Positions 16,225 through 22,761 of a stretch of 24,024 nucleotides of DNA are shown here, one piece after another. The position numbers and the translations under genes are program-made. Where the stretch lies: NCBI GenBank assembly GCA_038259365.1, contig JBBSOW010000043.1, positions 1 to 24,024 of the forward strand. Reading direction: 5' to 3'. The stretch comes from JBBSOW01 sp038259365. Lineage in GTDB: Bacteria; Actinomycetota; Actinomycetes; Propionibacteriales; Propionibacteriaceae. The notes under the pieces are model-generated. The model saw only the letters and a program-made list of their open reading frames with translations, did not search any database and had not been told where the DNA came from. Numbering within the stretch: the stretch's first letter is position 1; each line of letters begins with the position of its first letter.

Positions 16225-17700
16225 ATGACTAGCCCTTCGCTCGAGCTGCGCCACCTCATCGACGGTGAGTGGGTGAGCGGGCGGGGAACCTCGGCGTCCT
16301 CGACGAACCCGGCCAACCCCACCGAGACCGTCGCGTCCTACGATCAGGCCGCGAGCGAGGACCTCGACGAGGCCCTCACCGCCGCCACCAACGCGGCCCC
16401 GGCCTGGGACAAGCTGGGCGTGCTCGCCCGCGGCAAGATCCTGCGAACGGCGGCCCGCCTGGTCGAGGAACGCACCGAGGATCTCGCGGTGCTGATGACC
16501 CGCGAGGAAGGCAAGATCCTCGCCGACGCCCGCGGCGAGCTGGGCGGCGTGGTCGAGACCCTGTACTACCACGCCGGGGCCGCCCGCCGTCCGAACGGCG
16601 TGACCTACCCCTCCGCCAGCCCCGATGAGCAAATCCGCTCCGTACGGCGCCCCGTCGGAGTGGTCGGGGTCATCACGCCGTGGAACTTCCCCATCCAGAT
16701 TCCGGCCTGGAAGATCGCGCCGGCACTCATGTGGGGCAACACCATCGTGTGGAAGCCCGCCAGCGACACCCCCGCGACCGCCGTGGCCTTCGCCGAGATC
16801 CTCGCCGAAGCCGGCGTTCCCGCCGGAGTGCTGAACCTCCTCCTCGGCCCCGGCAGCCTCGGCGCCGAGCTCGTGGCCGACCCCCGCGCCGACGCGGTGA
16901 CCTTCACCGGTTCGGTGCCCGTGGGCCACCGGATCCGCGACGCCGTCGTCGGCCGCGGGGGCCGCCTTCAGATGGAACTCGGCGGGCATAACCCCGCCGT
17001 CGTCCTGCCCGACGCCGACCTCACCGCGGCGGCGGGATTCATCACCGCCGCGGCCATGGGCAGCACCGGACAGAAGTGCACCGCCACGCGGCGGGTCATC
17101 GCCGTCGGGTCGGCCTACGAGGAGCTGAAGGACGAACTGAGCGCCCGCATCGGCGCGATGGTGGTGGGCGACGGGCTGACCGAGGGCAGCGAGATCGGCC
17201 CGCTGGTGTCCGCCCGCGCTCGCGACGAGGTCGCCCAGGCCATCGACACCGCCGTGTCGGAGGGCGCGAAGATCGTGGCCCAGGCCAAGGCTCCCGACGC
17301 CGCCGACGGCCACTACGTCGCGCCCACCCTGCTCGAGGGCGACGACTCGCTGACGATCTCGCGCGAGGAGGTGTTCGGGCCGGTGACCCTGCTGATGCGC
17401 GCCGACGACGTCGATTCGGCCATCGCCCTGGCCAACTCCACTGAGTTCGGGCTCACCGCCTCGGTATTCACCCGCGACGAGACGGTCATCCGCCGCTGCC
17501 TCGACGAGATCGGCGCCGGCCTGATCAAGGTCAACGGGCCCTCCACCGGCTCGGAGGTGCACGCCCCCTTCGGCGGGGTCAAGCAGTCCTCCTTCCCCGC
17601 CCCCCGAGAGCAGGGCAGCGACGCGGTCGCCGAGTTCTTCTCGGTGCTGAAGACGGCTTACGTGCGGGCGGTTCCGGCCCCCCAAGAGGATCTGCGATGA
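16225..17700 (+). CDS. NAD(P)+-dependent aldehyde dehydrogenase, semialdehyde-DH-like
   Basis: A 491-aa ALDH-superfamily enzyme that oxidises an aldehyde to a carboxylate. Catalytic residues are Asn154 (TPWNFPI), Lys177, Glu251 (ELGGHNP) and Cys285 (GQKCTATRR). The C-terminal FGGVKQSSFPAPREQG resembles alpha-ketoglutarate-semialdehyde and succinate-semialdehyde dehydrogenases more than betaine aldehyde dehydrogenase, but the exact substrate cannot be fixed. AGGAG at 16213-16217 sets ATG 16225. The frame extends upstream only as a shadow of the BCCT gene. Its stop overlaps the next gene by 4 bp. In the operon it probably oxidises a semialdehyde produced from the compound brought in by the BCCT carrier. 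Confidence 0.93.
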   Translation: MTSPSLELRHLIDGEWVSGRGTSASSTNPANPTETVASYDQAASEDLDEALTAATNAAPAWDKLGVLARGKILRTAARLVEERTEDLAVLMTREEGKILADARGELGGVVETLYYHAGAARRPNGVTYPSASPDEQIRSVRRPVGVVGVITPWNFPIQIPAWKIAPALMWGNTIVWKPASDTPATAVAFAEILAEAGVPAGVLNLLLGPGSLGAELVADPRADAVTFTGSVPVGHRIRDAVVGRGGRLQMELGGHNPAVVLPDADLTAAAGFITAAAMGSTGQKCTATRRVIAVGSAYEELKDELSARIGAMVVGDGLTEGSEIGPLVSARARDEVAQAIDTAVSEGAKIVAQAKAPDAADGHYVAPTLLEGDDSLTISREEVFGPVTLLMRADDVDSAIALANSTEFGLTASVFTRDETVIRRCLDEIGAGLIKVNGPSTGSEVHAPFGGVKQSSFPAPREQGSDAVAEFFSVLKTAYVRAVPAPQEDLR

Positions 17701-19472
17701 GCGCCGCGGTCGACGATTTCCGCGAGGCCGACACGGGTGCGATCGATTTGCGGCCGGCCAGCCAGGTGTGCGATCCGGCCGACATGGGCACGGCCAGGGC
17801 CACCCGCCACAGTTTCTCGCGCTCGCTGGTCCGCCACGTGGTAGAGGAAAACTGGGCCATCACTCGAGAACGATTCGACATCGACGATGCGGGCCGCGGC
17901 GCGGCGATCTATCGGATCGATGCCGGCGAGCACCTGTGGCGGCTGGTGGTGTTCTCCGTCGTCCTCGACGACGCCGAGCGCCAGGACCGCGTCATCGCCG
18001 GATCATGGGACGTCACGCTGGCCCTGGTCGAGGGTGATGTCGACGACGAGCGGTTGCAGCAGCTGCGATCCAACGTCCCGCGCCAAGAAGGCGGTCGGGC
18101 CGACGACCGCACCATCATCTGGGCCCGCGGCAACCGCAGCGCCCGGTTTTTCGACGCCGTCGTCAAGGCCCTCGCCGGTGGCGAGCAGCCCGATCCGGAG
18201 ATGTTCGAGGCCTCCCCTTACGTGATGCGGAGCACCGCGTTCTACAGCAACGGCAAGTTCGGGCTCGCCGACTTCGAGCGATTCGGGCCCGGGCATCCGT
18301 TCGCCGTCCCGTACCGCCCGCACTTTCTGGCCGCGTGGTTGATGCGCGAATTCAGCCTCGATCTCGTCGAGCACTGCGCCCGAGCGGTCAACCCCTCAGC
18401 GGCCACGCTGGACGCCCGGTGGCGCCGGTACTTCGGGCTCGGTAACGCCACTGGTTTGGGCATGGTGCCCTACGTCATCAATCACCCGCAGGTCATGGAC
18501 GCCTGGGCGCACCTGCGGGAGTGGCCGCTGGCCCAGGTTCGTGGGCGTTCGGTCGATAAGGACGATCCCCAAGTCGCCCGCATCGTGCAGCTCGTCGATC
18601 GGGCGCTGCGCTACCTCGAGCACGGCGGCACCATGGACATCGCCCCGTTTCCGACCTGTGCCGAGGTGGCCCGGGACCTCGCGGAGGTCCGCGATCTGCT
18701 CGCCGAGTTCGCCGACGCGGGGACGATGCATGGCGTCGAGGTCGACCGGCCGTGGAACGTCTTGCACCAGGAGGCCGAGAGGTTGAGCCTCGGGTGCCGC
18801 GGCATGGTGGCCTCCATCCTGGTCGAGCTGACCGAGGAACTCGACGCCATGGTCCAAGCCAGCCTGTCCTGCGACGAGCGGACCTGTGTTCGTCCCTGGC
18901 ACACCGTGGGCGAGCTAAACGCGATGATCGATTCCCACTACGGCTGGGTGCGATCGCTCGACTTCGACGATCCGGCCCAGCAACACTATTTCTGGTTCTC
19001 CTCGCGCAACAACGAGGAACCCCGGCGTGGTTTGCGCGGCGTCGACGATGGCGAACAGGTCGAACACGGCACCGATGTGGCGCGCGCGGTATCGGCGTTG
19101 GCCGCGGATCTGGGGCGGGCGGACCCGGGTAGCTCCATCGCCCGTTTTCTCCTGGCGCACCCGTGGCACCGCGGTGCCGTGTCCAGGGTCCAGGCCGTCA
19201 GCAAGCTGACCTACGGCGAGGTGCGAACCAACACCTTGGCCAAGGACTTTCTCCCCCTGAACGTCCAGCGCTTGCAGTTGGCCGTCTACGGCATGGAGAA
19301 CTTCGTCCCCCAGTCCACCGATTGGTTGCGGGTGACCCTGTACGTGGGCGCGCCCCGGATCAGCGATCTCGCCGCCGGCGCCGCCGACGACGACTGGATC
19401 TTCGTCTGCCCACCCAGCGAGGGCGGCGCCGATCTTGCCCAGACAGCTCAACGGCAGGGAGCGCTGCCATGA
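17697..19472 (+). CDS. Uncharacterised 591-aa protein, operon-encoded
   Basis: No recognised family. The protein is soluble, without signal peptide or membrane segment, and rich in Asp, Arg, Trp and His. Segments that look conserved or catalytic are FYSNGKFGLADFERFG (182-197), YFGLGNATGLGMVPYVINHP (245-264), CxxxxC at Cys392/Cys397 followed by RPWHTVGEL, HYGWVRSLDF (414-423), QQHYFWFSSRNNEEPRRG (428-445), and a C-terminal part with KLTYGEVRTNTL, YGMENFVPQS and DWLRVTLYVGAPR (about 503-554). Such dense invariant-looking Gly/Asn/Arg/His patches point to an enzyme, not a structural protein. It starts inside the aldehyde dehydrogenase stop (ATGA) and ends inside the start of the M19-like gene, so it is co-translated with both. 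I can give no function from sequence. It is the best candidate for the operon's unusual reaction. Confidence 0.85.
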   Translation: MSAAVDDFREADTGAIDLRPASQVCDPADMGTARATRHSFSRSLVRHVVEENWAITRERFDIDDAGRGAAIYRIDAGEHLWRLVVFSVVLDDAERQDRVIAGSWDVTLALVEGDVDDERLQQLRSNVPRQEGGRADDRTIIWARGNRSARFFDAVVKALAGGEQPDPEMFEASPYVMRSTAFYSNGKFGLADFERFGPGHPFAVPYRPHFLAAWLMREFSLDLVEHCARAVNPSAATLDARWRRYFGLGNATGLGMVPYVINHPQVMDAWAHLREWPLAQVRGRSVDKDDPQVARIVQLVDRALRYLEHGGTMDIAPFPTCAEVARDLAEVRDLLAEFADAGTMHGVEVDRPWNVLHQEAERLSLGCRGMVASILVELTEELDAMVQASLSCDERTCVRPWHTVGELNAMIDSHYGWVRSLDFDDPAQQHYFWFSSRNNEEPRRGLRGVDDGEQVEHGTDVARAVSALAADLGRADPGSSIARFLLAHPWHRGAVSRVQAVSKLTYGEVRTNTLAKDFLPLNVQRLQLAVYGMENFVPQSTDWLRVTLYVGAPRISDLAAGAADDDWIFVCPPSEGGADLAQTAQRQGALP

Positions 19473-20476
19473 CCGCCGATGCCCTCGAGGTGCACGCCCG
19501 GGCCACCGTCGTCGACGGACTGCAGATCAACAACTGGAGCGCCGAGGTGCTCAAGGAGCTACTCGCCGGGGGCATCCACGGCGTGAACGCCACCTGTGCG
19601 GTGTGGGAGGGGCCGACAGAAACCCTTCGCCTCATCGGCGACTGGTGCCAACTGCAGGCCAACCACCCCGATCTGGTGCGCCTGGTGAGCACCACCGACG
19701 AGATCCGCCAGGCCAAGAGAGACAATCGCGTGGGGGTGCTGTTGGGCTTCCAAAACACCAGCCCCTTCGCCGACGACTACCGGATGGTCGAGGTCTTCCA
19801 TCGGCTCGGTGTGCGCATCGCGCAGCTCACCTACAACAACCAGAACATGGTGGGCGGGGCCTGCTACGAGCCCGAGGATTCGGGGCTCACACGGTTCGGC
19901 AAGGTCATCGTCGACGAAATGAACCGGGTGGGCATGCTGATCGACCTCTCGCACGTGGGTAACCGCACCAGCCTCGACGCGATTGCCGCCTCCGCTCAGC
20001 CCGTGGCCATCACGCACTCCAACCCCACCTGGTTCGTCGAATCCCCACGCAACAAACCCGCCGAGGTTATCTCGGCGCTCGTGGAGCGGGGCGGCGTCAT
20101 CGGCTGCTGCCTCTACCCCAACGTCATCGGCGGACACCGCGCCACCCTTGTCGACTTCTGTCAGATGATTGCCACCCTCTGCGAGCAGGTCGGGGTGGAG
20201 CACGTCGCACTCGGCTCCGATTGCACGAGGGATTGGGGCCAGGACTACATCGCCTACCTGCGCGACGGTCGTTGGCGACCAACCGATTCGGCCAACCCGC
20301 CGCGTTGGCCCGAGTGGCCGTCGTGGTTCTCGGGTCCGGCGGATCTGCGGAACGTCACCGAGGGCCTGTTGCGGGTCGGTTTCGACGCTGAGGAGGTGAC
20401 CTCGATCCTCGGCGAGAACTGGCTCCGCCTGTTCGACGAGGTCTTCTCGCCCACTCAAGACTGGAGTCCCCGATGA
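19469..20476 (+). CDS. Peptidase-M19-fold protein, betaine-operon type
   Basis: A 335-aa TIM-barrel amidohydrolase of the membrane (renal) dipeptidase family M19. His162 (DLSHVG), His183 (ITHSNP) and Asp251 (GSDCTRDW) match metal and catalytic positions. The other canonical positions are changed: the N-terminal HND of DGHNDLP reads DGLQIN (16-21), and the bridging Glu of the GxEG motif is Gln95 (GFQNTS). A binuclear zinc dipeptidase site is therefore unlikely. From memory, M19 homologues with DGL..NW and LGFQNTS sequences occur beside the dimethylglycine genes of Pseudomonas (PA5396 type). The GGGAG at 19458-19462 and the ATGA overlap fix the start. Despite the family name it lacks a signal peptide, so it is cytoplasmic. 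It probably acts on an amide, ring or amine intermediate. Confidence 0.88.
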   Translation: MTADALEVHARATVVDGLQINNWSAEVLKELLAGGIHGVNATCAVWEGPTETLRLIGDWCQLQANHPDLVRLVSTTDEIRQAKRDNRVGVLLGFQNTSPFADDYRMVEVFHRLGVRIAQLTYNNQNMVGGACYEPEDSGLTRFGKVIVDEMNRVGMLIDLSHVGNRTSLDAIAASAQPVAITHSNPTWFVESPRNKPAEVISALVERGGVIGCCLYPNVIGGHRATLVDFCQMIATLCEQVGVEHVALGSDCTRDWGQDYIAYLRDGRWRPTDSANPPRWPEWPSWFSGPADLRNVTEGLLRVGFDAEEVTSILGENWLRLFDEVFSPTQDWSPR

Positions 20477-21243
20477 GCTCACCCTCTGTCACCTCGACGA
20501 CGCCGACACTCCGCGTGAGTCTGCGCGAGATCCGCGAGTGCGCCTTCCGGGCGCTGTCCGCTCACGGCGCCAGCCACGGCGAGGCGTGGACGGCCGCCCG
20601 CCTCGTGCTCCACGCGAGCGTGCTCGACGTTTCCGCGCTCGGCGTCTTGGAAGCCGACCTGGCCCAACCGGCGTGGAGCCGCACGCCCCCGATCGCGGTG
20701 CCGGGCCGCGACGACCGCGACCTATGCCTGGGCACCTACGCGACCAATCGCGTGCTGCGGGAGGGTCCGCTGGCCATTGATTCCGTCTGCGGCGAAGACG
20801 GCCTGAACAGCGTCGCGGCGCCCTGCGGGGTGGCCGCCCCCTCGATCATGGATATGTTCCTGCTCGAAATAGCGTGGGCTCGAGGGCGCGAGGTATCGGC
20901 GGTCGTGCGTGCCGGCCACACCACGGAGGCATCCACCGCCTCGTCCGGTTCGAGTTCCCCACAGACCCTCCTGCGCGTGGCGCGTCCCGATGGGGCGCTC
21001 GGCGTTGCTCGCCTCGAGTCTGCAGAACGACGGTTTCCCGAACTCGGCGGGCTCGGCGAGAACCAGGAAGGTGTCCTGGGCCTCGGGCACGATCCCCGAG
21101 CCGATGAGCTCGAACTCTCCTGGGTTGGCCCGCAGGAGCACGCGGCCGCCCGGGCCAGCATCGCCGCCCACGGGCTGGAAGTCCCCCAAAAGCTGTGGGC
21201 CGGGGTCTACGCCGCCTCGCGGAAGTACCTCGTTCCCGACTAA
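20473..21243 (+). CDS. Small uncharacterised protein, DUF3726- or Ldh2-like N-terminus
   Basis: A 256-aa soluble protein, last gene of the operon, with ATG inside the previous stop (ATGA). The N-terminus (about 15-65: VSLREIRECAFRALSAHGAS, then EAWTAARLVL and ALGVLEADL) resembles both the start of DUF3726 proteins and the N-terminal helices of Ldh2-type malate/lactate dehydrogenases. The Ldh2 catalytic SHG is replaced by SALG and the length is too short for a full Ldh2 enzyme, so it is not expected to be an active dehydrogenase of that class. The C-terminal half (about 160-250) is more polar. It may be an accessory subunit of the 591-aa protein. Function unknown; family call tentative. Confidence 0.75.
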   Translation: MSSPSVTSTTPTLRVSLREIRECAFRALSAHGASHGEAWTAARLVLHASVLDVSALGVLEADLAQPAWSRTPPIAVPGRDDRDLCLGTYATNRVLREGPLAIDSVCGEDGLNSVAAPCGVAAPSIMDMFLLEIAWARGREVSAVVRAGHTTEASTASSGSSSPQTLLRVARPDGALGVARLESAERRFPELGGLGENQEGVLGLGHDPRADELELSWVGPQEHAAARASIAAHGLEVPQKLWAGVYAASRKYLVPD

Positions 21244-21247
21244 CAGT

Positions 21248-21332
21248 ACAGTCGGGGGCTCCGCCCCCAACACCCCCCGGACAACGCCACAGTCGGGGGC
21301 TCCGCCCCCAACACCCCCCACAGTCGGGGCTC
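21248..21332. terminator. Repeated GC-rich hairpins, bidirectional terminator
   Basis: A 31-bp unit (ACAGTCGGGGGCTCCGCC and following) is present at 21248-21278 and again, identical, at 21289-21319. A truncated third copy starts at 21320. Each full unit contains GGGGGC-TCC-GCCCCC, a 6-bp GC hairpin followed by a C-rich run. The array fills the 98 bp between the end of the operon and the end of the convergent oxidoreductase gene, so it can stop transcripts from both sides. Confidence 0.75.
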
Positions 21333-21341
21333 GAGGCGTCG

Positions 21342-22613
21342 CTAGCGCAGCGGGTTGAAGGGCGCCAGTTCCGGTCGGGCCTGCCCGGTGGCGATGGTCT
21401 CGGCCAAGAAGCGTCCCGTGGCCGGGCCCAGCGTGACGCCCCACATGCCGTGCCCACCGGCGGCAAACACGCGCGGGGAGCGGGTGGCGCCGATCAAGGG
21501 GAGGCCGTCGGTGGTGACCGGCCGTGAACCGACCCACTCGTCGCGCCGGGAGTCCATGTCCGCTCCCGAGAGCAATGGTTGGGCGGCCGCGGCGATGGCG
21601 GAAATCCGCCGCTGGTCCAACGGCGCCTCCGGGGGGCGGAACTCCATCATCCCGGCCACGCGCAGGGCGCCATCGATCGGGGTGCACGCCACGCGGGCGG
21701 CCGGCAGATAGACCGGGCCGTTGGGCGGGCGCTCGACATCGACGGTGAAGCTGTAACCGCGGCCCGCCTGCACCAGGCGCTTCACCCCGAACGGGCGCGC
21801 CAGCGCGCCCAGCCAGGCGCCGGTGGCGAGCACGACGGCGTCGAACTTCTCGCTGGTTCCCTCGGTGGTGCTGACCGAGACCTGGTTTCCCACGTCCAGG
21901 ATGCCGGTGACGGTGGACGGACTCGTGATCTTGCCGCCGCGATCGATCACCGAGTCGGCGAGCGCGTGGACGTAGGCGCCCGGGTCGATGTAGCGCTGAC
22001 CGTGCAGAATGATCGCGGCGCCGATCTCGGGGGACAACAACGGCTCGACGGCCCGGGCCTCGTCGCCGGTGAGCGCGTCGAAGGAGATGTCCTGCCCGAC
22101 CGATTGAATGTGGTGGATCTCCTCCAGCAGGGTCGCGCGCTCGTCGGCCGTGCGGTAGGCGGCGGTGAACGACGCGGCCGCCGTGGTGCTGGCGCGCACT
22201 CCGCCCGCGCCGAGCAGATCGAAGCTCGACAGGGCGTGCCGGTTGATGCCTGCCAGCGAGGTCATCGCCTTCTTCCACGAGCGCATCGTGGAATGGGCCG
22301 CGAAGCCGGCCAGGAAGCGCACCAACCGGTGGTTGGCGCTCGGCGGGACGTAGACCGGTGAGGAGGGGCTGAGCACCGCGCGCACGCCGTACTTCAGGAC
22401 GGCGGGCTCGGGCAGCGGAGTAGCAATCCCCGGCGTCAGCCACCCGGCGTTACCCCACGAGGCCCCCGAGGCCACCCCGTCGCGATCCAGGACGGTCACC
22501 TCGACCCCTCGCTCCTGCAAGAACCAGGCCGTTGCCAACCCCACCATGCCGGCGCCGACCACGGCGACGCGCTCGGGGGGAGAGTGGCGAGAAGGGGATC
22601 CGGCGGGGGTCAT
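21342..22613 (-). CDS. DadA-like FAD-dependent D-amino-acid dehydrogenase/oxidase
   Basis: A 423-aa FAD oxidoreductase of the DAO/glycine-oxidase superfamily, closest in layout to DadA. The Rossmann dinucleotide motif GAGMVG is at 20-25, with VTVLDRD ending the second strand. ASWGNAGWLTPG (about 53-64) is the DadA-type loop. The C-terminal GGHGMWGVTLGPATGRFLAE closes the FAD site. It should oxidise a D- or secondary amino acid to an imino acid. ATG 22613 is preceded by AAGGA at a 7-nt spacing. An in-frame ATG at 22691 lacks such a site. The gene is convergent with the BCCT operon and divergent from the PucR-type regulator, which probably controls it. Linkage to the operon's pathway is plausible but unproven. 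Confidence 0.88.
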   Translation of the reverse strand: MTPAGSPSRHSPPERVAVVGAGMVGLATAWFLQERGVEVTVLDRDGVASGASWGNAGWLTPGIATPLPEPAVLKYGVRAVLSPSSPVYVPPSANHRLVRFLAGFAAHSTMRSWKKAMTSLAGINRHALSSFDLLGAGGVRASTTAAASFTAAYRTADERATLLEEIHHIQSVGQDISFDALTGDEARAVEPLLSPEIGAAIILHGQRYIDPGAYVHALADSVIDRGGKITSPSTVTGILDVGNQVSVSTTEGTSEKFDAVVLATGAWLGALARPFGVKRLVQAGRGYSFTVDVERPPNGPVYLPAARVACTPIDGALRVAGMMEFRPPEAPLDQRRISAIAAAAQPLLSGADMDSRRDEWVGSRPVTTDGLPLIGATRSPRVFAAGGHGMWGVTLGPATGRFLAETIATGQARPELAPFNPLR

Positions 22614-22701
22614 GGCGACGTCCTTGCTAGAAGTGGTGAAGACTCCATCATCGCCCGGGCCCCGGTATCGAGCCATGTGCGGCGACGACAAGACTTTCCT
22701 C

Positions 22702-22707
22702 TACTGT
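22702..22707 (+). promoter_or_regulatory. -10 hexamer TACTGT for the pucR-type transcript
   Basis: TACTGT (TANNNT) ends 6 nt before the ATG at 22714, so the transcript would begin on that ATG and be leaderless for the short upstream ORF. No clear -35 was found. Confidence 0.45.
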
Positions 22708-22713
22708 TGTGCG

Positions 22714-22761
22714 ATGAGACCAACGGTATGGTCGGTGACGGGCTGGTGGGGATTCGGGTGA
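22714..22761 (+). CDS. 15-codon Trp-rich leader ORF overlapping the pucR start
   Basis: ATG 22714 to TGA 22759-22761 encodes MRPTVWSVTGWWGFG, with three Trp in 15 residues. Its stop overlaps the regulator's GTG at 22758 (GTGA). A -10 hexamer lies at leaderless distance from its ATG. It may couple or gate translation of the regulator. No attenuator hairpin was identified, and it could be chance, since the frame also opens upstream inside the intergenic region. Confidence 0.4.
   Translation: MRPTVWSVTGWWGFG
22718..22733. promoter_or_regulatory. Inverted repeat GACCA-N6-TGGTC
   Basis: A perfect 5-bp dyad with a 6-bp spacer lies just downstream of the predicted transcription start and 25 bp before the regulator's GTG. 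It could be an operator for autoregulation and for the divergent oxidoreductase gene. Confidence 0.4.

Noticed and set aside
16225..22613. Complete hydroxyproline degradation pathway
   Set aside because: Only ALDH and a DadA-like enzyme fit. The epimerase and the deaminase are absent in the window, and the operon core proteins do not belong to that pathway.
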